The position numbers were made by a program, and so were the translations under genes. Positions 16,638 through 24,163 of a stretch of 64,000 bases of DNA are shown here, piece by piece; the stretch's first letter is position 1, and each line of letters starts with the position of its first letter. This DNA comes from Cryobacterium levicorallinum. GTDB lineage: Bacteria > Actinomycetota > Actinomycetes > Actinomycetales > Microbacteriaceae. The DNA lies in the NCBI RefSeq assembly GCF_004402405.1, contig NZ_SOFE01000023.1:246297-310296 (forward strand), in the 5' to 3' direction. The notes under the pieces were generated by a model that saw only the letters and a list, made by a program, of their open reading frames with translations, ran no database searches and had not been told where the DNA came from.

Positions 16638-17300
16638 ATGAACACCATGATCGCCACCGCACTACCCACGTCCGGTTTTCTGGATCCGCAATCTGTGATC
16701 GCCGGCGCCGGCGTCTGGGGCCTCGTGGTCGTCTGCGCGATCGTGTTCGTGGAGACGGGCCTGCTCGTCGGGTTCTTCTTGCCCGGGGATACCCTGCTGT
16801 TCTTCACCGGCGTGCTCGTCCTCAGCGGGGTGATCAGCCAGCCGCTCTGGATCGTCATCCCGGCCATCGCCCTATCGGCGGTGCTGGGCGACCAACTCGG
16901 GTACATTATCGGGCGCACGACGGGCCGACGCATTTTCGACCGGCGCGACTCTGGCCTGTTCAGCCGAAAGAGCGTCATCCGAACGCAGGGGTTCTTTGAT
17001 CGGTTCGGCCCGGCGGCCGTCACCATCGCCCGCTTCGTACCGGTCGTACGCACCTCTGCCCCCGTCGCGGCCGGCGTCGGCAAAATGCGCCGGCGGGTGT
17101 TCACACTGTTCAACATCATCGGCGCCGTGCTCTGGACGACCGCGGTGGTGCTCCTGGGCTTCGGGCTGGCACACATCCCGGGCGTCGCCGACTTCGCCGC
17201 ACGCTACATCGATCTCGTGCTGATCGGCATCGTTATGCTCTCCGTGGTTCCCGTCGTCATCCGAGCCCTCGTCTCACGCCGCCAGAATGATCGGGTGTGA
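16638..17300 (+). CDS. DedA-family (VTT domain) membrane protein
   Basis: The 220-residue protein carries DedA/VTT family landmarks: FVETGLLVGFFLPGDTLLFF near the N-terminus, GDQLGYIIGRTTGRR, and the FDRFGPAAVTIARFVPVVRT motif with the conserved arginine and glycine-proline pairs, then a final hydrophobic anchor. Some DedA members act as undecaprenyl-phosphate or phospholipid scramblases and support envelope homeostasis. That agrees with the PAP2 phosphatase and signalling genes around it. It starts 63 bases after the COG4705 gene and may be co-transcribed. Confidence 0.85.
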   Translation: MNTMIATALPTSGFLDPQSVIAGAGVWGLVVVCAIVFVETGLLVGFFLPGDTLLFFTGVLVLSGVISQPLWIVIPAIALSAVLGDQLGYIIGRTTGRRIFDRRDSGLFSRKSVIRTQGFFDRFGPAAVTIARFVPVVRTSAPVAAGVGKMRRRVFTLFNIIGAVLWTTAVVLLGFGLAHIPGVADFAARYIDLVLIGIVMLSVVPVVIRALVSRRQNDRV

Positions 17301-17449
17301 GGATCAGCGGAACGCGGCAGTGCCTGCCGCAGTGATCGCCGTGAGGTTTCGGGCTTCTCATCCTGGTCTCCTCGGCCACGGTCTAGGGTCGAGGCTATGA
17401 CCATCACCCGCTACCCGCCACGTCCGCAATCGGTCGGGCCGGGCAGCGT

Positions 17450-18128
17450 ATGAAGGTGCTCGTTATCGAGGATGACGTCCGCATCGCGGACGTCATCCGT
17501 CGTACCCTCACCGAATCCGGCTATGCCGTCGATGTCGCCCACACCGCCCGACGGCGTGCAGGCCTTCGAAATTGACACCTACGATCTGGTCGTACTGGAT
17601 TTGATGCTCCCGGGACTGCCGGGTGGAGGGATGGACGTGTGCCGATGCATCCGCTTGATCAATAGCGACGTGCCCGTGCTGATGCTGACCGCGCTGGATT
17701 CGATGCGTACCAAGGTTGAAGGGCTCGACGCCGGCGCCGACGACTACATCGTCAAACCGTTCCACCTGGTCGAGCTGTTGGCCCGCGTGCGGGCGCTCCT
17801 TCGGCGTTCTCCGCGGGCGTACGCACCCGTGCTGCAGGCGCAAGGGGTCTCCCTCGACCCCGCCACCCGCACCGCGATGCGGGCCGGGCGCACCATTGTG
17901 TTGACGGCGAAGGAATTCGCTGTGCTGGAATACCTGATGCGCAACGCCGGCACCATCATTAGTGCCACCGAGCTGATTGATCATGCGTGGGACAGCAACT
18001 ATGAGGGATTCAGCAACGTCGTGCAAACCTACATCCGCTACCTGCGGCAAAAACTCACCCTGCCCGGCGAAACGGTCATCATCGAGACCCGGCGCGGCGC
18101 CGGCTACCTGATCCAAGCGGACAGCTGA
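17450..18128 (+). pseudogene. OmpR-family response regulator, frameshifted
   Basis: ATG 17450 opens a receiver domain (MKVLVIEDDVRIADVIRRTL ... YAVDVAHTA) that loses frame at about 17545-17550. The rest continues in another frame from PDGVQAFEIDTYDLVVLDLM through the phosphoacceptor, the KPF motif and a complete winged-helix domain ending RRGAGYLIQADS. Adding two bases or removing one in the GCCCG run restores a normal 225-residue regulator. The downstream part is intact, so this is either a young pseudogene or a sequencing indel. It overlaps the kinase gene by one base (TGATG at 18126-18130), as in intact operons. Confidence 0.8.
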
Positions 18129-19074
18129 TGTTTCGCCGCGCGTTGGTTCGACTCACCGTCACCTACACGATTGTGCAGCTGGTGCTGTTCGCCGCGTTCG
18201 CGGTTGGCATCTACATCTTCGTCACCGGAACCTTCGATTTGACGCCGCTGAATCGGACGGTGCCGGCGCCATTAACGCGGCCGAGCAGGGCTTCGCTAAC
18301 CTCCGCACCGGCCTGCTCGTGCTCTACGCCGTCTTGTTGGTGCTGATCCCGATCGCGAGTTTTCTCATGGCCCGCGCAGCCCTGGCACCGTTGCAGAAAA
18401 GCTACGAGCTGCAGCAACGCTTCGTGGATGGCGCCTCTCACGAGATGCGCAGCCCGCTCAGTGTCATTGAGGGCGAACTCGAACTCGCCCTGCTCAGCAT
18501 CCGCACCCCGGCCGAGTATGAGCGGGCGATGCAGACCGCGCTCGACGCCGTCGGCGGCCTCACCCAGCTCACCAATGACCTCCTGCTGCTATCGCGCGGC
18601 GCGGGAGCCGAGCTGAAGAAAACGTACGAACTCGTCGACCTGAATGACCTTGTCCGCCTCGACATCGACGCGCGAGCCAGTAGCCCAGTGGATGCCGCCC
18701 GGCTGGACGTTCACCGGGGGCGGGCCGCGGCCGTTCTGGGCTCCCCGGCCCTGCTCGCTCGAGCGATCGCGAACGTCATCGACAACGCGTTGAAATTCAC
18801 CCCGCCGACGGGCGTCATCACCGTCAGCACTGCCGTCCACGACAGGACCTGCACCGTCACCGTGCGGGACACCGGCATCGGCATGGACAACAACGACCTG
18901 AAACACGCCTTCGACCGGTTCTGGCGATCGGACCGGGCGCGATCACAGCCCGGGCACGGCATCGGCCTCAGCCTGGTGCAGCAGATCGTCCACGCGCACG
19001 ACGGCCGCATCACGCTCACCTCACAAGTCGGCATCGGCACCACCGTGGCAGTGAATCTTCCCCTCCGCCCCTAA
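18128..19074 (+). pseudogene. sensor histidine kinase, frameshifted
   Basis: The frame from ATG 18128 gives a first membrane helix (LVLFAAFAVGIYIFVTGTFD), then loses frame at the T run 18238-18240. With one more T the protein continues FDAAESDGAGAINAAEQGFA, a second helix (GLLVLYAVLLVLIPIASFLM) and a complete kinase: GASHEMRSPL (H box), VIDNALKFTP (N box), DTGIGMDNND and PGHGIGLSLVQ. The shift lies in the extracytoplasmic loop. Both genes of this pair carry one indel, which suggests either inactivation of the whole system or homopolymer-type sequencing error. Confidence 0.8.
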
Positions 19075-19177
19075 AGTGACTCTGTAGCTCTGGCTCTCAC
19101 GCTTATCTCACGTGCCCCTCTTTAGCTTGGAAGTATGGCCCCGCAGTCGCGGAGCTCACTCACGAAAGGCACACACC

Positions 19178-19492
19178 ATGCAGAAGAAGACGAAAATCGC
19201 CGGTGGCGCAGCAGTCGCTTTGGCTCTGGCCCTCGTCGGCGGCATCACCCTCACCGCCGGCGCCCAGTCCACTCCCGCCAGTCCCTCATCGTCCACCTCG
19301 CACGTCGAACGAGGCGTCACGTCGGCCGACACGGATAACGTTCAGGACGAGGTCGAAGACGGCACCAACGACGGCGAAACCGCCGACGAGTCCGGCACCG
19401 AGTCTGGTACCGAAACCGAAACCGAAACCGACACCGAGAACACGAGCGACGACATCAACGGTGTCGCCGTCGAAGACGGCACACAGGACTAA
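19178..19492 (+). CDS. small exported acidic protein
   Basis: The 104-residue protein has a Sec-type signal (KKTK, then a hydrophobic AVALALALVGGITLTAGAQS, likely cleavage after AGA or AQS). The mature part is strongly acidic and of low complexity: Ser/Thr-rich, then many D, E, T and G residues including alternating TETETETDTE. It contains no domain I recognise. A GAAAGG ribosome site precedes ATG 19178, and a strong hairpin follows. It lies 100 bases after the frameshifted kinase and may be part of that regulon; comparable small acidic exported proteins are sometimes linked to cell-wall or cation-binding roles (inference). Confidence 0.7.
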   Translation: MQKKTKIAGGAAVALALALVGGITLTAGAQSTPASPSSSTSHVERGVTSADTDNVQDEVEDGTNDGETADESGTESGTETETETDTENTSDDINGVAVEDGTQD

Positions 19493-19501
19493 CCCCTGAT
19501 T

Positions 19502-19541
19502 AGGGATGGCCGGGGCACACATGCGCCTCGGCCATCCCTTC
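19502..19541 (+). terminator. rho-independent-type hairpin
   Basis: An 11-bp perfect stem (AGGGATGGCCG at 19502-19512 with CGGCCATCCCT at 19529-19539) closes a 16-base loop, 10 bases after the acidic-protein stop codon, followed by T. It ends the signalling block. Confidence 0.75.
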
Positions 19542-19962
19542 GTCAGCATCGGGTTTCTCCCAATGCTTCGGGCGTCCACAGAGTCGTCCACTGTTCCGTG
19601 CTGTGCGTGGCAATATTTTGGCAGCACTTGAATGAAATCGCATCGGTGTCCCGGGTGTTCAAAAGATTGAAAAACCCGGTAATCCTGCTGATCTGGGCGC
19701 GGTCCGCCGTCTGATTAGGGACGGTCTAGTTTTCAAATCCCACCGGTACGGTGGAGACCACGTCTCACAAGCTGGCGGCTGACGCCACGATGGGACGGGT
19801 CGACGTTGCGCGATAGTGACGAGCGCCACGGTCTACATCCTTCTCGGTGATCGGGTTGTGGGCATCGCAGTCTGAAGGCAATGTAAGAAGCGGCGTGTCT
19901 CGCATCGTTTGTCAACAATATGCAGGCAGGCAAGGACCGTTGCGAGACATCGAAAGGCGTCA

Positions 19963-20050
19963 ATGACGAAGCTTATTGGGTCTGCGCGGGTATCGACCAA
20001 GAGCGTGACAACGGTTCAGCAAGTCAGCGATCCGCTCGCTGCTGGCGATC
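19963..20050 (+). pseudogene. serine recombinase N-terminal scrap
   Basis: ATG 19963, with a GAAAGG ribosome site, begins MTKLIGSARVSTKS, which resembles the opening of the resolvase/invertase catalytic domain (LIGYARVSTK, with catalytic serine). It continues VQQVSDPLAAG, as in QVSDLLAAG of related resolvases. Homology ends at about 20050, where an AbiEi-like frame begins in another register. Only about 28 codons remain, so it cannot be functional. The upstream part of this spacer, 19542-19962, shows no gene. Confidence 0.5.
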
Positions 20051-20054
20051 GCCG

Positions 20055-20400
20055 CCCCAGGCCCGTGGTCTGGGAGTTACGCCAGCGCAGCTGGCTCGGC
20101 TTGCCGAGCATGGTGCTCTGGCACGGCTGCAGCATGGCGTGTATGTGGTTGTCGGGGTGCCGTTCGATCGGCATCGCGGGCTGCAGGTAGCGCGGCTTGC
20201 CCTTGACCCCCGGCCGAGAGCGTCCGAGCGCCTCGTGTCACCCGAGCTGGCGGTTGTTTCTCACGAATCATCCGCTGCGCTGCACGGCATCGGAAACCTG
20301 GATGCCGACGTCTACGAGCTCACCTTAGAGGACCACAGAACAGTTCACCAAGGACCGAGCCCTGGACCTTCTGCGCCAGCTAACGCGCAGCGCGACTTGA
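20055..20400 (+). pseudogene. AbiEi-type antitoxin fragment (type IV toxin-antitoxin)
   Basis: The frame here reads GVTPAQLARLAEHGALARLQ, HGVYVVVGVPFDRHRGLQVA, then PELAVVSHESSAALHGIGNL and DADVYELTLEDHRT. This is the winged-helix N-terminal domain and start of the effector half typical of AbiEi-family antitoxins in actinobacteria. It lacks its own start codon, is fused in register to recombinase-scrap sequence, and loses homology after about 20345. A short frame at 20434 (EPRYATPAAFQRA) resembles the start of AbiEii nucleotidyltransferase toxins, so an abiEi/abiEii pair may once have stood here. Identification is by motif memory. Confidence 0.5.
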
Positions 20401-20433
20401 CCGTGAACGCGCCAGGGATGATTCGATAAGAGG

Positions 20434-20575
20434 ATGCGTGAGCCCCGGTACGCCACGCCCGCCGCGTTCCAGCGCGCAGAATGCCACTTCGGGTCTGGAC
20501 GTCGGTCTTTGAGGCAAAATCGGATCCGCTTGAGGTTGCGGTGTTCTTCACGTGGTGGTCTCGTAGTTTGGGCCG
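20434..20575 (+). other. possible AbiEii toxin start fragment
   Basis: The short frame begins MREPRYATPAAFQRA, similar to the N-terminus of AbiEii/AbiGii nucleotidyltransferases (xxPRYxTPxAFxxAL), directly after the AbiEi scrap. It then diverges. Nothing else is supported up to the SDR gene end at 20576. Confidence 0.3.
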
Positions 20576-21403
20576 CTAGATGCTGCGGTGGTCGCGCACC
20601 GCGAGTTCGAGGGCTTCGAGGCCGGGAGCCAGTGCGGCATCCACGGCCAATGGGTCGGTGAGGTTGAGTTCCTGCATTGCCCGGCGGCCCTCGGGTGCGG
20701 TGTTGATTTCATGCTCACCTGCCTGCAATGCAGCGATCAGATCGGTGATGACGTCGGCCAGGCTGCGGCGGCCCCAGCCGAGTTCGGCACCGGCGTTCTG
20801 CGAGGTCATCATGGCGGTATCGGTGGCCCCCGGGTAGACGGTCGCAACGTGCACGCCCGTTCCGATCAATTCCCGGCGCAGCGATTCGCCGAACTGGGCT
20901 AAGCCTGATTTCGTGGCCGCGTAAATCGAATAGAACGGCATCCCGACGAGGGCTATCCCGCTGGAAACGTTCAGGAGGATGCTTCCACGGCCCTCGCCAC
21001 TCAGACGAAGCGCCGGCAGGAGGGCTTTGGTGAGCAGGATCGGAGCGGTGAGGTTCAGATCGATCATTGAATGGACATCCGCATCGCTGATGAGCTCAAG
21101 CCGACCCGCGCGTACATTGCCGGCATTGTTGACGAGCAGGTCAACCGTGCTCCACGGTGCAACGGTGTCGGCGACCCGTTCAACAGCGCCAGGCTGAGTC
21201 AGGTCTTCGACGAGGATTTCGGTTGTTCCGCCCGCGGCGGCGACGAGGCGGGCGGTTTCGGTGAGTGTGGCCAATTGGCGGCCGACCAGCAGGAGGTGAC
21301 CACCGCGTCGACCAAACTCGAGGGCGATGGCCTGGCCGATGCCTTGTCCTGCGCCCGTGATGATTCCGCGGCGATTGGCGAGATCCAATTTGTTGAGGTC
21401 CAT
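20576..21403 (-). CDS. short-chain dehydrogenase/reductase (SDR)
   Basis: The 275-residue protein is a classical SDR: cofactor motif GIITGAGQGIGQAIA (TGxxxGxG), NNAG in DLLVNNAGNVRAG, and the catalytic set S in NVSSGIAL with YSIYAATKSG (YxxxK). The basic residues after the second strand (GRRGGHLLLVGRQ) suggest NADP(H). The substrate is unknown. ATG 21403 is chosen because GGAAAGAAG precedes it on the minus strand; a longer frame upstream has no support. It is divergent from the haloacid-dehalogenase gene, and the two may detoxify or degrade related compounds. Confidence 0.85.
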   Translation of the reverse strand: MDLNKLDLANRRGIITGAGQGIGQAIALEFGRRGGHLLLVGRQLATLTETARLVAAAGGTTEILVEDLTQPGAVERVADTVAPWSTVDLLVNNAGNVRAGRLELISDADVHSMIDLNLTAPILLTKALLPALRLSGEGRGSILLNVSSGIALVGMPFYSIYAATKSGLAQFGESLRRELIGTGVHVATVYPGATDTAMMTSQNAGAELGWGRRSLADVITDLIAALQAGEHEINTAPEGRRAMQELNLTDPLAVDAALAPGLEALELAVRDHRSI

Positions 21404-21762
21404 GGCGATCTTCTTTCCGTTGAGTTGAGCGACGGTCCGTCGGGCGGCATTACACCCGCCGATTCCGATACGTCTAGAAGACAACCATGAGGCAGGGGAG
21501 GAATTCCCGGCGGTGCATCCCACGCCTCACAGGATCAGTTTTAGGGCGCGGGCGAGGTTTTCGTAGACTGGAGGTCCGTGGGTCCGTGGGTCCGTGGGTC
21601 CGTGGATCGCATCGTGTTCGCTGCCGTGACTCTGCCTATTGGGTGGAAGGGGTCGACCACATCGTTTGTCCGACTTCGTGTTTGAGTCGAGGCACGACCG
21701 GCGTGAACAGACGCCGTCGGTTTCCGATCTCGGGCACGTTGATCAATCTTAAGGAGCCCATC
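21404..21762. promoter_or_regulatory. divergent SDR / dehalogenase region
   Basis: No gene is supported in these 359 bases. They hold a four-unit tandem repeat at 21573-21604 and should contain both divergent promoters. No convincing -35/-10 pair stands out. Confidence 0.3.
21573..21604 (+). repeat. 8-bp tandem repeat, 4 units
   Basis: GGTCCGTG is repeated four times without interruption at 21573, 21581, 21589 and 21597, in the divergent SDR/dehalogenase spacer. It could vary by slippage. Confidence 0.85.
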
Positions 21763-22437
21763 ATGAATGCAGCCGCGTCAGTAATCGTTTTCGATGTCAA
21801 TGAGACCCTCTCGGACATGTCACCAATGGAGAATCGTTTCGTGGAGGTCGGTGCCCCGGGTTATCTGGCCCGGATCTGGTTCGCATCATTGCTTCGAGAC
21901 GGATTCGCCCTCGCCGCGTCTGGCGACAGTGCGAGATTCTCCGTGATCGGCACCGCGATCCTGCATGATCTGTTCCGCGGCATCGCCCTGACGCGCACTG
22001 CCGATGAGGCCGTATCCCATGTCTTGGAGGGCCTCGGGACGCTGAACCTGCACCCGGATGTCGCAGACGGGGTCAGGGCGTTGAAGGTCTCGGGGTACCG
22101 CCTCGCGACCTTGTCCAACGGGTCGGCACGGTTGGCACAAGCCATGCTGTCCGAGGCGGGGATTCGAGATAACTTTGACGCCCTTCTCACCGTCGAGGAC
22201 GCACCGGCGTGGAAACCTGTCGGTTCCGCCTATCACTACGCCGCGAATGCTCTGGGGGTTCAGCCGGCCGACATGCTCCTGGTCGCCGTGCACCCCTGGG
22301 ACATCCACGGGGCAGCCCAAGCGGGCCTCAGCACCGCTTGGATCAACCGAGGCGATGCCCCTTATCCGAGCTACTTCGCGCAACCGGACTACACCGTTCC
22401 CACCCTCCACGAGTTGGCTGCACGCCTAAACGCCTAG
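21763..22437 (+). CDS. haloacid dehalogenase, type II (HAD superfamily)
   Basis: The 224-residue protein has the HAD motifs: FDVNETLSDM at the N-terminus (nucleophile D in FDVNETL, the variant typical of type II haloacid dehalogenases), LATLSNGS (motif II) and WKPVGSAYHYA with the later VAVHPWDIHGAAQAG (motifs III-IV). Characterised relatives hydrolyse L-2-haloacids via an aspartyl ester; some act on other substrates. AAGGAG precedes ATG 21763. The hipA scrap begins six bases after its stop codon, marking a rearrangement junction. Confidence 0.85.
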   Translation: MNAAASVIVFDVNETLSDMSPMENRFVEVGAPGYLARIWFASLLRDGFALAASGDSARFSVIGTAILHDLFRGIALTRTADEAVSHVLEGLGTLNLHPDVADGVRALKVSGYRLATLSNGSARLAQAMLSEAGIRDNFDALLTVEDAPAWKPVGSAYHYAANALGVQPADMLLVAVHPWDIHGAAQAGLSTAWINRGDAPYPSYFAQPDYTVPTLHELAARLNA

Positions 22438-22440
22438 GCA

Positions 22441-22690
22441 GCTGTGTGTTTGGGGCTCGGCAGCACGATCCTCTCCGCCTCGGTGCCGTTCGACCTCGTC
22501 AGCAACCGCAGCCGGGCGGGGCGAAGACGCAACTTCTTCTCAGAACTTTTGCCGGAAGGCACCGCCCTGGACAACCTCGCTGCCGAGATCAGAGTCTCCA
22601 GCGACGACACTATTGCGTTGCTGGCCCAGTTCGGCTGCGACGTAGCCGGTGCCATTCAGACCCACGTCATCAAGCCACCGTGCCGACATC
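22441..22690 (+). pseudogene. hipA fragment with internal deletion
   Basis: The frame VCLGLGSTILSASVPFDLVS ... DDTIALLAQFGCDVAGAIQ is closely similar (about 85% by eye at DNA level) to codons 40-108 of the intact hipA at 2414. It then joins in frame to THVIKP, which corresponds to codons 180-185. Seventy-one codons, including the autophosphorylated-serine loop, are missing. Both ends are lost: no start, and divergence after HVIKP. No hipB accompanies it. After it, 22690-22745 contains a short frame with HLIRNTFK, reminiscent of IS256-type transposases but too short to assign. Confidence 0.85.
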
Positions 22691-22746
22691 GGCATAACAT
22701 TCATCTGATCCGCAACACGTTCAAGCGCCTCGAAGACGGATTGGGC

Positions 22747-22779
22747 GGTGCACCGCCCACACGATATGGGTGGTGCACC
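22747..22779 (-). terminator. hairpin downstream of formaldehyde dehydrogenase
   Basis: A 13-bp stem (one G-T wobble) is formed by GGTGCACCGCCCA (22747-22759) and TGGGTGGTGCACC (22767-22779), with a 7-base loop. It lies 25 bases past the minus-strand stop codon at 22804. There is no T run, so termination may depend on the hairpin only. Confidence 0.6.
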
Positions 22780-22803
22780 GACTGCTCTAACCTGCCTGGC
22801 GGA

Positions 22804-24024
22804 CTATTTGCTGAGGTAGCCGTTCGGGTCCAGGACATACTTCGTGGCGGCGCCCGCATCGAATTCCGCGTACCCCCGCGGGGCATCCTGGAGTGAAATG
22901 GCTGTGGCGTTGACCGCCTTGGCGATCTGGATCCTGTCATGCAGGATCGCCATCATCAGGTGCCGGTTGTACTTCATGACCGGACACTGGCCGGTAGCAA
23001 AGGAGAGGGACTTCGCCCAGCCGGTGCCCAGGGACAGTGACAGGCTGCCCTTCTGGGCCGCCTCGTCCGCGGCGCCCGGATCCCCGGTGACATACAGGCC
23101 GGGAATGCCCAGGGACCCGCCGGCGGCGGTGAGATCCATCAGTGAATTGAGTACGGTGGCCGGCGCTTCCTGGGCCCCGGCACCATGTCCGTGTCCGCGG
23201 GCCTCGAAACCGACCGCGTCGATACCGGCATCGACCTCCCGGACCCCGAGAAGCTGCTCGATCTGGTCAGCCGGGTCCCCGTTGGCCACATTAACGGTTT
23301 CGCAGCCAAAGGATCGGGCCTGGGTCAGGCGATCCTCATTCAGATCCCCCACGATGACCACCGCAGCCCCCAGCAGTTGGGCGCTGGCTGCCGCGGCCAG
23401 CCCCACGGGACCGGCCCCGGCAACATAGACGGTGGACCCGACGCCAACACCTGCAGTAACGGCCCCGTGGAAACCGGTCGGGAGGATGTCCGAGAGCATG
23501 GTCAGGTCCATGATCTTTTCCAGGGCCTGGTCCCGATCGGGGAACCGCAGCAGGTTCCAGTCCGCGTAGGGGACCAGGACGAACTCCGCCTGCCCGCCGA
23601 CCCATCCGCCCATGTCGACATAGCCGTAGGCGGAACCGGGACGGTCTGGGTTCACGTTCAGGCAGATTCCGGTCTTGCCTTCCTTGCAATTCCGGCAACG
23701 TCCGCAGGAGATGTTGAAGGGGACCGAGACGATGTCCCCGACCTTGATGAACTCGACGTCGGGCCCGGTCTCGATGACTTCCCCGGTGATCTCGTGCCCC
23801 AGGACGAGACCGGCCGGGGCGGTCGTGCGGCCACGAACCATGTGCTGGTCCGAGCCGCAGATGTTGGTGCTTACGGTGCGCAGGATGACCCCGTGCGGGA
23901 TCTTCCGGCCGACATTGAGGGGATTGACGCCTGGGCCGGCTTGCAGTTCGAAGGTGGGATACGGGGTATCGATGATTTCCACGATCCCCGGCGCCTTGTA
24001 TGCAACGGCTTTGTTACCTGACAT
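22804..24024 (-). CDS. fdhA: glutathione-independent formaldehyde dehydrogenase
   Basis: The 406-residue protein is a zinc-dependent medium-chain dehydrogenase: catalytic-zinc region NICGSDQHMVRGR, GHEITGEV, structural-zinc cysteines CGRCRNCKEGKTGIC, and cofactor motif VAGAGPVGLAAA. The long insertions and the overall form KAVAYKAPGIVEI ... GIPGLYVTGDPGA match glutathione-independent formaldehyde dehydrogenases (Pseudomonas FdhA type) rather than simple alcohol dehydrogenases. It would oxidise the formaldehyde released by the Rieske betaine demethylase next to it to formate. ATG 24024 begins MSGNKAV, as in relatives; the frame runs 12 codons further without support. Confidence 0.88.
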   Translation of the reverse strand: MSGNKAVAYKAPGIVEIIDTPYPTFELQAGPGVNPLNVGRKIPHGVILRTVSTNICGSDQHMVRGRTTAPAGLVLGHEITGEVIETGPDVEFIKVGDIVSVPFNISCGRCRNCKEGKTGICLNVNPDRPGSAYGYVDMGGWVGGQAEFVLVPYADWNLLRFPDRDQALEKIMDLTMLSDILPTGFHGAVTAGVGVGSTVYVAGAGPVGLAAAASAQLLGAAVVIVGDLNEDRLTQARSFGCETVNVANGDPADQIEQLLGVREVDAGIDAVGFEARGHGHGAGAQEAPATVLNSLMDLTAAGGSLGIPGLYVTGDPGAADEAAQKGSLSLSLGTGWAKSLSFATGQCPVMKYNRHLMMAILHDRIQIAKAVNATAISLQDAPRGYAEFDAGAATKYVLDPNGYLSK

Positions 24025-24163
24025 TAAATGGCTCCTATGGGTTGGCGATCGAACCCTCACGGTGATGCTGGTCGCATCAGACTGCCTGTGAGGACGTTGT
24101 TGTCACTTTCGTGAAGCAAATTGGGTCTATTGAGACGCTCCCGGGGGGAGAAGCTGGAGGCGG

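Noticed and set aside
22690-22745. IS256-type transposase fragment (HLIRNTFK)
   Set aside because: Only eight residues match; too short to support an element.
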